Numbered from the stretch's first letter, positions 44,165 to 54,095 are shown. The stretch: 64,000 bases of DNA from Nesterenkonia sp. (GCF_029265375.1 NZ_JAJUJJ010000001.1:62001-126000); one strand, 5' to 3'. Program-made: numbers and translations. Notes: generated from the letters alone by a model not told the origin.

Positions 44165-45142
44165 TCAGCTGCCGAAGCGGCGCTGCCTGCGGGCGTAGTC
44201 GCGCAGCGCCCGGATGAAGTCCACGCGGCGGAAATCAGGCCAGAGCGCTTCGCAGAAGTAGAACTCTGAGTAGGCCGACTGCCACATCAGGAATCCGGAG
44301 AGCCGCTGCTCACCGGAGGTGCGGATGATCAGGTCCGGATCGGGCTGGCCGCGGGTGTAGAGCCACGAGGAGATCGACCCGGGGGTCAGCTCTTCGGCCA
44401 CCTGCGTCAGCGTCTGTCCGCGCTGTTCGGCATCGAGCAGCAGGGCTTTGACGGCGTCGACAATCTCCTGGCGCCCTCCGTAGCCGACTGCGACGTTGAC
44501 GTGCACTGCCGGCTCCTCGCGGCCGCGGACCACTTTGGCCGCAATCCGCCGGATCGAACCGGTGGCGGTGGAGACCGCCGAGGACGACGCCGGCTGGTCG
44601 CCGGCTTGGGACTGCGCGGTGCCGGAGCTGCCGTCGCAGTCGGGCCCTGCTGCCTGGCCGGAGTCGCTGGCGTCGTCGTCGGCCAAAGCGCGCAGCCTGG
44701 AGGCCAGCGCCTCCGGCAGCAGCTCCGGCTGGCCCACCGGGTGCACACGCACCCGCCCTCCCCCGGGCCGGGACTCAGCCAGCCGGTCCAGGGTGTCGCC
44801 GATGATCTCCATCAGCTGCTCCAGCTCCTGGGGCGAGCGGTTCATATTGTCGGTGGAGAGCATGTAGAGCGTCACCGTGGGGACCCCGAGTTCGGCGCAC
44901 CAGCCGATGAACTCCACAATTTTGTCGGCACCGGCTAAGTGCCCGTCTGCGGTGGGAGTCCCGGCCAGTTTGGCCCAGCGCCGGTTGCCGTCGACCACCA
45001 CGCCCACATGGCGCGGGATCCGGTCAGGGTGCAGATCCTCGATCAGCCGGCGCTCGTAGATGCCGTAGGCCAGGTTCTTCACCCGCGCTGGCAGCACCGT
45101 GCGGTCCTGCAGCCAGCTGTACCGGCGTACGCTGCGTTCCAT
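44165..45142 (-). CDS. uppS: Cis-prenyl diphosphate synthase (UppS family, Rv1086-like)
   Basis: 325 aa. Catalytic Asp in GVVVDGNRRWAK (~51), TLYMLSTDNMNRSP, and the C-terminal DLIIRTSGEQRLSGFLMWQSAYSE are all present. It condenses isopentenyl diphosphate in cis, making isoprenyl carriers for wall glycans. The syntenic M. tuberculosis gene Rv1086 is the short-chain E,Z-farnesyl diphosphate synthase, so this may be the short-chain partner of another UppS. Residues ~154-210 are an insertion of ~55 residues, rich in Ser, Ala, Gln and Asp, absent from typical ~250-aa members. A GGGCAGG site precedes the ATG. Confidence 0.93.
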   Translation of the reverse strand: MERSVRRYSWLQDRTVLPARVKNLAYGIYERRLIEDLHPDRIPRHVGVVVDGNRRWAKLAGTPTADGHLAGADKIVEFIGWCAELGVPTVTLYMLSTDNMNRSPQELEQLMEIIGDTLDRLAESRPGGGRVRVHPVGQPELLPEALASRLRALADDDASDSGQAAGPDCDGSSGTAQSQAGDQPASSSAVSTATGSIRRIAAKVVRGREEPAVHVNVAVGYGGRQEIVDAVKALLLDAEQRGQTLTQVAEELTPGSISSWLYTRGQPDPDLIIRTSGEQRLSGFLMWQSAYSEFYFCEALWPDFRRVDFIRALRDYARRQRRFGS

Positions 45143-45227
45143 CGCCTGCCCTTTCCACGGCGCTGCGGGGGTCGGAGTCCACTCTAAGTGACACCGGCTG
45201 AGTCGAGACTCACTCTCGAAGTTACCG

Positions 45228-45246
45228 ACCAGTCACATATACTGGT
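45228..45246. promoter_or_regulatory. Inverted repeat over the TrhA -10 region
   Basis: ACCAGT-N7-ACTGGT, a perfect 6-bp inverted repeat that encloses the TATACT -10 (45238-45243) of the trhA gene. Placement is that of an operator; the regulator is unknown. Confidence 0.4.
45238..45243 (+). promoter_or_regulatory. -10 element of trhA (leaderless)
   Basis: TATACT, then 6 nt, then the ATG at 45250. Confidence 0.5.
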
Positions 45247-45249
45247 TCT

Positions 45250-45984
45250 ATGGATCATCCGGGCAGCCTCCCACCAGAGAGCCGTGAGCGTTCCGCGGCC
45301 GGAAGCGAGCAGCCCACCGGCGGCACCGCTGCGGCGGACCGACTCTTCGACAGTGACATCCCGCTCAAACCTCGGATGCGCGGATGGCTGCACGCCGGCA
45401 TGGTGCCGCTGGCCCTGGCCGCCGGGATCGTGGTGGTCGCATTGGCCCCCGGGGCCACACTGAAGACGGCATCGGCGGTCTACGCAGTCACCGGCCTGCT
45501 GCTGTTCGCCGTCTCTGCCACCTACCATCTGGGGCGCTGGTCACCGCGGACCGCCCGCCTGCTCAAACGGCTGGACCACACCAATATTCTGCTGATCATC
45601 GCCGGGACGTACACGCCGCTGACGCTGGCGATGCTGCCGGAGCCGAAGGATCTGATTCTGCTGATCAGCGTGTGGGTCGGAGCTGTCGGCGGAGTGGCGT
45701 TCCGGCTGTTTTGGACCTACGCCCCGCGCTGGCTCTACACAATCTTCTACATTGTTCTGGGCCTGGCTGCGGTGGTCTTCCTCGGCGACTTCTTCGCCGC
45801 CGATGCCGCTGCGGCCGCACTCATCTGCCTGGGCGGGGTCGCCTACATCACCGGAGCAGTGTTCTACGCGATGAAGCGGCCGAACATCTCCCTGAACTGG
45901 TTCGGGTTCCACGAGCTGTTCCACGCCTGCACGCTGGTGGGTTTCCTCTGCCACTACGCAGCGATTCTGCTGGCCATTCTCTAA
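45250..45984 (+). CDS. trhA: TrhA/hemolysin III family (PAQR-like) membrane protein
   Basis: 244 aa with seven membrane helices after a ~45-residue soluble leader. PAQR residues are visible: SATYHLG near helix 2, LDHTNILLIIAGTYTPLTLA in helix 3, and the metal-binding HELFHACTLVGFLCHY near the end. Family members influence membrane lipid homeostasis rather than acting as classical haemolysins. Gene order matches Rv1085c between Rv1084 and Rv1086. Expression may be controlled through the palindrome over its promoter. Confidence 0.92.
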   Translation: MDHPGSLPPESRERSAAGSEQPTGGTAAADRLFDSDIPLKPRMRGWLHAGMVPLALAAGIVVVALAPGATLKTASAVYAVTGLLLFAVSATYHLGRWSPRTARLLKRLDHTNILLIIAGTYTPLTLAMLPEPKDLILLISVWVGAVGGVAFRLFWTYAPRWLYTIFYIVLGLAAVVFLGDFFAADAAAAALICLGGVAYITGAVFYAMKRPNISLNWFGFHELFHACTLVGFLCHYAAILLAIL

Positions 45985-45990
45985 GGCGGA

Positions 45991-48192
<2,202 letters not shown>

Positions 48193-48199
48193 GGTCACC

Positions 48200-48205
48200 A
48201 CGCTA
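48200..48205 (-). promoter_or_regulatory. -10 element of the DUF255 gene (leaderless)
   Basis: TAGCGT, then 7 nt, then ATG 48192. Confidence 0.4.
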
Positions 48206-48436
48206 CCGCGCCACGCAAGGGGCGGCACCTGGATACCGATGGCGGCACACAGCCTCCCGAAGCTGCTCCGCCCGCCCACGGGGTTCGGAATCCCAGGCGG
48301 CAACACACCCCCAGGGGGGAAGGCGACGACGCGCTCACGAGGCGAGTCTGACGCATTGCGTAATACACGGAATCTGTGGAGCTCGGGCCGGGTTAGCCTT
48401 CCTCGTCACCTCTGATCACCTGTGAAACGGAGAGCC

Positions 48437-49861
48437 ATGTCCGCGCAGAAGCAGACACTTGAAGAATCCTCGTCCTCGCCGCGCCGCCGGCTGCCGGTCT
48501 GGGCCACGTCCTTCGGCAACCAGATCCTCGCTGCACTGGTGCTTGGCCTGCTGGTGGGCCTCGCGGCCCGCGCCCTGGACCGCGGAGCCGAAGAGCCCAG
48601 CTGGCTGACCGCCACGGTCACCGAGATCGGCGATGTGTATGTTGCGCTGCTGCGCGCTGCAGTGGTGCCCCTGGTCTTTGCTGCGGTGGTGACCTCCATT
48701 GCGCAGCTGCGTCATGTGACCAATGCGGCGCGGCTGGCCGGCCAGACCCTGGTGTGGTTCGCGATCACAGCATTCATCTCGGTGCTGATCGGACTTGTGA
48801 TCGGTCTGATCGGGCAGCCGGGCGTGCACACCGGCGTCACCGAGGACGCTGCCGCCGAACCGGGCCGCACGGGATCCTGGCTGGGCTTCCTTGAATCGAT
48901 GGTGCCGGCCAACTTCCTGGGACTGACGGCCAACTCCTCGGTCGACGCCGAGGGGGCGGTCACGACCGGCCTGACCTTCAACGTGCTGCAGATCCTGGTG
49001 ATCTCGATCGTGGTGGGTATTGCCGCCATGCGGGTGGGGTCCAAGGCCGAGCCGTTCCTGAACTTCACCTCTTCTCTGCTGGCGGTTATCCAGAAACTGC
49101 TGTGGTGGATCATCCGGCTGGCTCCTGTCGGCACGCTGGCGCTGATCGCCAAGGCAGTGGCCAGCTATGGATGGGATGCACTGACCTCGCTGGGCACCTT
49201 TGTGCTGTGCGTCTACATCGGCCTGGTGCTGGTGTTCGCCATCGTCTACCCCGCTCTGGTGCGGGCGAATGGACTGTCCATCCGGCAGTACTTCTCCGGC
49301 GTCTGGCCGGCGGTGCAGCTGGGCTTTGTCTCTCGGTCCTCGATGGGCACACTGCCGCTGACCCAGTTCGTCACCGAACGGAATCTGGGTGTGCCACGCT
49401 CCTATGCCTCCTTCGCTGTGCCCCTGGGTGCGGTGACCAAGATGGACGGCTGCGCGGCCATCTACCCAGCGATCGCCGCAACGTTCGTCGCCCAGTTCTT
49501 CGGCATCGACCTGGGTCTGACCGACTACCTGCTCATCGTGTTCGTCTCGGTCATCGGCTCAGCAGCCACCGCGGGGACCACCGGCGCCACCGTAATGCTT
49601 ACCCTGACGCTCTCCACCCTGGGCCTGCCGCTGGAGGGGGTCGGCCTGCTGCTGGCCATCGATCCGATTGTGGACATGGGGCGCACCGCGCTCAATGTGG
49701 CCGGGCAGGCTCTGGTTCCGACGATCGTGGCCAAGCGCGAGGGCATCATGAGCATGGAGCGCTACTCGGCCGCTCGCAAGGGAGTGCCCTTCGACCTGGA
49801 GGACGATGAGCCTGAAGCGGTCCGCCAGGAGGATTCCAAGTCGGCCGGCCCCACCGGTTAG
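48437..49861 (+). CDS. Dicarboxylate/amino acid:cation symporter (DAACS family)
   Basis: 474 aa from ATG 48437, with GGAGAG just upstream; a GTG five codons earlier overlaps that site. About eight helices plus two re-entrant loops: Ser-rich SRSSMGTLPLTQ (HP1) and SAATAGTTGATVM (HP2), with TKMDGCAAIYPAIAA (TM7) and VDMGRTALNVAGQAL (TM8) carrying the Asp/Arg that choose acidic substrates. It imports dicarboxylates or acidic/neutral amino acids with Na+ or H+. TM7 normally reads NMDG; Lys replaces Asn before MDG here, a notable change at a cation-binding motif. Monocistronic. Confidence 0.92.
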   Translation: MSAQKQTLEESSSSPRRRLPVWATSFGNQILAALVLGLLVGLAARALDRGAEEPSWLTATVTEIGDVYVALLRAAVVPLVFAAVVTSIAQLRHVTNAARLAGQTLVWFAITAFISVLIGLVIGLIGQPGVHTGVTEDAAAEPGRTGSWLGFLESMVPANFLGLTANSSVDAEGAVTTGLTFNVLQILVISIVVGIAAMRVGSKAEPFLNFTSSLLAVIQKLLWWIIRLAPVGTLALIAKAVASYGWDALTSLGTFVLCVYIGLVLVFAIVYPALVRANGLSIRQYFSGVWPAVQLGFVSRSSMGTLPLTQFVTERNLGVPRSYASFAVPLGAVTKMDGCAAIYPAIAATFVAQFFGIDLGLTDYLLIVFVSVIGSAATAGTTGATVMLTLTLSTLGLPLEGVGLLLAIDPIVDMGRTALNVAGQALVPTIVAKREGIMSMERYSAARKGVPFDLEDDEPEAVRQEDSKSAGPTG

Positions 49862-49921
49862 GGCACTTCCCCGTGAGGTTGTGAGCGCGGGCTGATGACG
49901 CCCTCCCCCTCCTCCCCCGTC

Positions 49922-49986
49922 GAGTGGCGGATCTACTGCGGCAAATCGGCAGAATTCTCGCAGCAGCCGCAATAGATCCGCCACTC
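49922..49986. repeat. 65-bp palindromic element, copy 1
   Basis: Arms of 21 bp (49922-49942 and 49966-49986) pair with one mismatch around a 23-nt loop that holds the palindrome AGAATTCT. The ends read TCGAGTGGC...CCACTCAA, the same as copy 2. It lies between the ends of the convergent symporter and AbiEi-DUF559 genes, so it may act as a bidirectional terminator. Confidence 0.85.
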
Positions 49987-50044
49987 AATGCCGGGCGCGA
50001 GGCTCCACAGGCTGCCGGCCGGCTGCGAGCGCGGGACAGAATCC

Positions 50045-51001
50045 TCAGCCGATCAGACCCCGGGTGCGCAGCAGCTGGCCCACGATCGCAGCTGCGGTGC
50101 GAAACTGTGTGCGCCAGTGCTCCCGATGGAAGTGCAGGATCTCCCACCCGTGGGCTCGGAAGACGTTGTCGCGCTCCTGGTCGCGCCGGTGCTGCTCCGG
50201 CGAGTAGTGCGTGGCTCCCTCATACTGCAGGGCAATCTTCCACTCCGGGTAGCCGAGGTCCGCAGCCGGCGAGAGCGGCGACGTCGGGATGGCGGGCACC
50301 TGCAGCTGAGGCTCGGGCAGTCCGGCATCGACGATCGCCAGACGCAGCAGGGTCTCGGCCGGTGAGTCGGCTCCCACCCGGATATCAGCCAGGGCGGCCA
50401 GGGCTGTGCGCCGTCCGCGTACTCGTCGGGTAGCCGTCACCACCTCGGCGAGCTCTTCAAGGGTGGCCCACGGCTCTGTCCGCTGCTCATACTCCGGGTA
50501 GGGCCGGCGCACCAGTTGGTCCCCCAGAATCACCAGGTCCCGGTGCGTGCAGGCTTCTGCCAGCTCCAGCCAGTTGCGTGCCGCTGAGCTGATGGCCGCT
50601 CCCTCCCGGGTGACCACGTCCTTCTGCCGCACGGCCCGCCGATGCCCCACTACGCCGTTGCGCTGGATGCGAGTGCCCGGACTCGGCGGCTGACTCAGGT
50701 GGACCCTGCGCTCAGCTGCAAGCCGCCGCGGCAGCACCAGACCCCGCATCTGGGCCGCGGTGGAGTCGGAGATCCACACCTGGGGCATCTCGGCGGCCAG
50801 GGCCCGGGCAATGAGGTGGTGCCGCCGTTCCGGGGGCGTGCGCTCCACCAGCTCAGCCGAGGCGTGGACTCCCCCGCCGAGCTGCACGACGTCGTCATAG
50901 GTCAACCGCCGCGCGTCCACCCCGCAGCGGTGGGCGCCGGCCAAGGTGAACGGCGCACTCTGAAGCGCCTCAGGCAGGGGTCGACGGCGTGACTGCGGCA
51001 T
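50045..51001 (-). CDS. AbiEi-like/DUF559 nuclease-like fusion protein
   Basis: 318 aa. Residues ~1-160 resemble the type IV antitoxin AbiEi module (TAAQMRGLVLPRRL, VVGHRRAVRQKDVVTREG, AARNWLELA). Residues ~220-318 resemble DUF559/Vsr-like PD-(D/E)XK endonucleases: SPAETLLRLAIVDAGLPEPQ, AADLGYPEWKIALQYEGATH, RDQERDNVFRAHGWEILHFH. The usual ExDG catalytic element reads QYEG here, so activity is uncertain. No AbiEii-type toxin gene adjoins. The gene is bracketed on both sides by related 65-bp palindromes. Cellular role unknown; defence or element-linked recombination are possibilities. Confidence 0.78.
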   Translation of the reverse strand: MPQSRRRPLPEALQSAPFTLAGAHRCGVDARRLTYDDVVQLGGGVHASAELVERTPPERRHHLIARALAAEMPQVWISDSTAAQMRGLVLPRRLAAERRVHLSQPPSPGTRIQRNGVVGHRRAVRQKDVVTREGAAISSAARNWLELAEACTHRDLVILGDQLVRRPYPEYEQRTEPWATLEELAEVVTATRRVRGRRTALAALADIRVGADSPAETLLRLAIVDAGLPEPQLQVPAIPTSPLSPAADLGYPEWKIALQYEGATHYSPEQHRRDQERDNVFRAHGWEILHFHREHWRTQFRTAAAIVGQLLRTRGLIG

Positions 51002-51057
51002 GTGGCCAGTCTCGCCCGAATGCGCGAAGTCCGCTGGCGATTTCCACAGCCCTCATC

Positions 51058-51122
51058 GAGTGGCCGATCTACTACCGCTCAGGGCGCTTAGCGCCCGATC
51101 ATCGGTAGTGAATCGGCCACTC
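51058..51122. repeat. 65-bp palindromic element, copy 2
   Basis: Arms of 20 bp (51058-51077 and 51103-51122) pair except at two adjacent positions. The 25-nt loop contains a nested perfect hairpin GGGCGC-TTA-GCGCCC (51082-51096). Same length and same ends as copy 1. It lies between the S9 peptidase end and the start of the AbiEi-DUF559 gene. Confidence 0.85.
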
Positions 51123-51166
51123 AACGCGGTGGGCGGGCCCCGGGGGCTCAACGCGGTGGGCGGGCC
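51120..51166. repeat. 20-bp tandem direct repeat next to palindrome copy 2
   Basis: CTCAACGCGGTGGGCGGGCC occurs at 51120-51139 and 51147-51166, period 27 bp, starting inside the last bases of the palindrome and ending just short of the S9 peptidase stop. Confidence 0.8.
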
Positions 51167-51175
51167 GCCATCGGC

Positions 51176-53227
51176 TCAGCGGGTGGGGCCGGTGAGCTCA
51201 AGCCGTGGGATGCCCGGCGGCTCGAAGCCGAAGATCTGGCCGAAGAAGCTCAGCGAGGCCTCCATACTGGCAATGATGTTCTCAGCCTTGCGAAAGCCGT
51301 GCTGCTCCCCTTCGAACAGCAGGTAGGCGTGCGGAATGCCTTTGGCCAGCATCGCGTCCCGGAAGGCTTCGGCCTGATTCGGTGGCACAATCGGGTCCTC
51401 GTCGCCCTGCAGCAGCAGCACGGGGCAGTTCAGCGAGTCCACGTGATTCAGCGGCGCTCGCTGCCGGTAGATCTCCGCGTCCTCCGGGTACCGGCCGATC
51501 AGCTGGTCCAAGTAGCGGGATTCGAAGTCATGGGTGTCCTGCGCCAGCGCCACAGCGTCTGCCACGCCGAAGCTGGAGACCCCGGCGTGGAACGTATCGG
51601 TTCGGGTCAAGCAGGCCAGAGTCGTCCACCCTCCGGCCGAGCCGCCTTCGATGCCCAGCCGCTGCGGATCGGCTACCCCGGTCTCCACCAGGTGGCGCAT
51701 CACCGTCACCGTGTCCTGCACGTCGACCACGCCCCACTGCCCAGCCAACCGGTCGCGGTAGGCCCGACCGAAGCCGGTGGACCCGCCGTAGTTGATGTCC
51801 ACCACCCCGATGCCCCGGCTGGTGTAGTAGGCGATGCCCAGGGACAGTCCCACCGGTGCCTTCGCCGTGGGCCTGCCGTGAACATGCGCCACAAAGGGCG
51901 GCAGCTCCCCCTCCGGAGCAGTGCAGTCGGCGTTGCGCGGACGGTAGAGCACCGCATGGACGGGTTGGCCATCATCACCGGTGACTGTGATCGGTTCGGG
52001 CACTGGCAGCACGGCGGGATCCGGGGAGTCCGAACGCGAGGACCGGATGGTGCGCGGCCTGCTGGAAGAGACTGTCGCTTCTCCCGGGTGCACCGAGATA
52101 GTGCTGATCGCGGCGAAGGATTCGGGGGTAGTTCCCAGCAGAGCCACCAGTCCGTCCCCGCGGGGCACGGCTGCGGAGATCGCAGTGTGCGGCAGATCCA
52201 GCGGCGTCACGCCTCCGGCCTCCAGGTCAAGCACCCCCAGGGCATCGGTGGCCTGCCCGTGGATGGTCAGCGCAGTGTCACCGTCGAGGAGGCTCAGCCA
52301 GCTGGCCCCCAGCTGCCACAGCGGACCGGCGTACTCCTGTTCGTCGGCCAGCAGCTGCTGCGGCGCTGCGCCGATCCTCAGCCTCCAGGGATTCCACCAC
52401 CCGCTGCGGTCGCTGATGTAGACCAGCTCCTGGTCAGAGCGCCATTCAGGGTTGAGTACCGAGGTGGAAGCATCGCCGTCCACTACGGATTCCTCGACGA
52501 CGACGCCGTCACGCACCTGACCGATGTGCAGCTGGGTTCCGTCCCAGGGCATTTGGGGATGCTCCCAGCTGATCCAGGCCAGCTGCGTGCCTCCGGGTGA
52601 GAGGCGGGGGTGGGCGAGGAACCGGGAGGAGGCTGTGACGCGCCGCAGAGCTGTGGGGTCCTCGGCTGCGCTGCCGTCGAGCGGGACTGAGGCGATGAAT
52701 CGTTCGATCTCGGGGGCGCCGTCGTCCCCAGTCCGGTCGTGGTGCTGCTCGCAGATCCACCACACCTCGCGGCCGCCGTCGGCGAGCCTCACGGCGGAGG
52801 GCTCGGCGAACCGCACGGATGGGCCGTGGGCGCTGGGAACCTCCGGTCCCTCGGGGCTGATCGGGACAGGGTCCTCACCCTCGCGGAAGGCGTAGATGCG
52901 CTGGTCGTCGAAGTGGACGAAGAGAATCAGCGGTGCGCCGTCGTCGAGCTCGAGGGCGGTCCAGCTGGAGCCGCCGTACTCGTGGACCCGGGAGCGGGCG
53001 TTGAAGGGAGCGGGAAGGACGGTGACGGTCTGGGGCGATTCGGTCTGGGCTGTGACGGCCTCAGCTGTGCGCACAATGGTCTGCCGGCCGCACTCTGCGG
53101 CGAGCGCCTCGGTCCACCAGAGCTGCTCGCCGACCCACTGGGGGCTGCCCAGGCGGTTGCCGCCGACTGCCAGCTGTTCAGCAGTGATGGGCGAGGGCCA
53201 GGTGCCGTACGGAAGCGTGTGCGTCAT
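51176..53227 (-). CDS. S9-family prolyl oligopeptidase-like serine peptidase
   Basis: 683 aa from ATG 53227 (TAGACT 6 nt upstream; the preceding GTG is rejected). An N-terminal beta-propeller of ~400 residues (SRFLAHPRLSPGGTQLAWISW, STSVLNPEWRSDQELVYISD) precedes the alpha/beta-hydrolase domain. Catalytic Ser in GIEGGSAGGWTTL, Asp in LLQGDEDPIVPP, His in FEGEQHGFRK. VVDINYGGSTGFGRAYRDRL is typical of acylaminoacyl-peptidase/dipeptidyl-peptidase relatives. No signal peptide, so cytoplasmic peptide turnover is likely. Confidence 0.93.
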   Translation of the reverse strand: MTHTLPYGTWPSPITAEQLAVGGNRLGSPQWVGEQLWWTEALAAECGRQTIVRTAEAVTAQTESPQTVTVLPAPFNARSRVHEYGGSSWTALELDDGAPLILFVHFDDQRIYAFREGEDPVPISPEGPEVPSAHGPSVRFAEPSAVRLADGGREVWWICEQHHDRTGDDGAPEIERFIASVPLDGSAAEDPTALRRVTASSRFLAHPRLSPGGTQLAWISWEHPQMPWDGTQLHIGQVRDGVVVEESVVDGDASTSVLNPEWRSDQELVYISDRSGWWNPWRLRIGAAPQQLLADEQEYAGPLWQLGASWLSLLDGDTALTIHGQATDALGVLDLEAGGVTPLDLPHTAISAAVPRGDGLVALLGTTPESFAAISTISVHPGEATVSSSRPRTIRSSRSDSPDPAVLPVPEPITVTGDDGQPVHAVLYRPRNADCTAPEGELPPFVAHVHGRPTAKAPVGLSLGIAYYTSRGIGVVDINYGGSTGFGRAYRDRLAGQWGVVDVQDTVTVMRHLVETGVADPQRLGIEGGSAGGWTTLACLTRTDTFHAGVSSFGVADAVALAQDTHDFESRYLDQLIGRYPEDAEIYRQRAPLNHVDSLNCPVLLLQGDEDPIVPPNQAEAFRDAMLAKGIPHAYLLFEGEQHGFRKAENIIASMEASLSFFGQIFGFEPPGIPRLELTGPTR

Positions 53228-53233
53228 CACTTC

Positions 53234-53239
53234 AGTCTA
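53234..53239 (-). promoter_or_regulatory. -10 element of the S9 peptidase gene (leaderless)
   Basis: TAGACT, then 6 nt, then ATG 53227. The divergent AAC(3) gene has the identical hexamer and spacing. Confidence 0.5.
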
Positions 53240-53273
53240 GTGACTGACGACGACGCCTGGCAGCCCGCGGGCA

Positions 53274-53279
53274 TAGACT
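53274..53279 (+). promoter_or_regulatory. -10 element of the AAC(3) gene (leaderless)
   Basis: TAGACT, then 6 nt, then ATG 53286. Confidence 0.5.
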
Positions 53280-53285
53280 CCGAGC

Positions 53286-54086
53286 ATGACTCAGCAGGCC
53301 CCGCACACTGTGAACAGCCTCGTCCGCGATCTGCAGGCATTGGGCCTGGCAGAGGGTGATGTGGTCATGGTGCACTCATCAATGCGCAGCCTGGGGTTCG
53401 TCGCCGGCGGTGCGCAGGCGGTGGTCATGGCGCTGCTGCAGGTGCTCGGGCCGGCAGGCACTCTGGTGGTGCCCACGCACGATCCGGAGAACTCAGACCC
53501 CGCAGGCTGGTGCAATCCGCCTGTGCCCGAATCCTGGTGGGAGACCATCCGCAGGAACCGGCCCGGGTTCGATCCGGCGACCACCCCGAGCAGGTGGATG
53601 GGCGTAATCGCCGAGTGCGTCCGCACCTGGCCCGGCAGCCGCCGCAGCGGGCATCCGCAGGTCTCGGTGGCTGCCGTGGGCCGGGAGGCTGCGACCATCA
53701 CGTCCGAGCACCCCTTGGACGACCCGCATGGTGAGCGCTCACCGCTGGCCAAGATCTGGGCGGCCGGCGGCAAGGTCCTGCTGCTGGGCTGCGGCCACAG
53801 CTCCAATACCTCCCTGCATCTGGCAGAGACCCGGCAGCCGCAGGCTCCCACCACTGTCACCGGAGCCGCTGTACGCAGTCCCGACGGCGGCTCCAGATGG
53901 GCCAGCTGGGAGCAGATCGTCGCTGACGAGAGCGACTTCCACACGCTGGGCAAGGCATTCGAGGCGACCGGAATGGTGAGACGCGGCCGCATCGGCGAAG
54001 CTGCGGCCCGGCTGATGGATCAGCGGGAACTGGTCGATTTTGCGACCGGCTGGCTGGCCGCGCACCGTGGGCCGGGGCAGCAGTGA
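53286..54086 (+). CDS. AAC(3)-family aminoglycoside N3-acetyltransferase-like protein
   Basis: 266 aa. MVHSSMRSLGFVAGGAQAVVMALLQVLGPAGTLVVPTH is the N-terminal AAC(3) signature that binds acetyl-CoA. SGHPQVSVAAVGREA, HPLDDPHGERSPLAKI and GKVLLLGCGHSSNTSLHLAE carry the catalytic His and oxyanion residues. True family members acetylate the 3-amino group of deoxystreptamine aminoglycosides, but many chromosomal actinobacterial copies have no tested activity. No mobile element or cassette surrounds it, so it is probably intrinsic. Divergent from the S9 peptidase. Confidence 0.88.
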   Translation: MTQQAPHTVNSLVRDLQALGLAEGDVVMVHSSMRSLGFVAGGAQAVVMALLQVLGPAGTLVVPTHDPENSDPAGWCNPPVPESWWETIRRNRPGFDPATTPSRWMGVIAECVRTWPGSRRSGHPQVSVAAVGREAATITSEHPLDDPHGERSPLAKIWAAGGKVLLLGCGHSSNTSLHLAETRQPQAPTTVTGAAVRSPDGGSRWASWEQIVADESDFHTLGKAFEATGMVRRGRIGEAAARLMDQRELVDFATGWLAAHRGPGQQ

Positions 54087-54095
54087 GGGTCGCTG

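Noticed and set aside
51120..51166. Minisatellite array
   Set aside because: Only two units of a 20-bp repeat; kept as a simple tandem repeat.
53286..54086. AAC(3) as part of an acquired resistance cassette
   Set aside because: No integron, transposon or other resistance gene is adjacent, and composition matches the neighbours.
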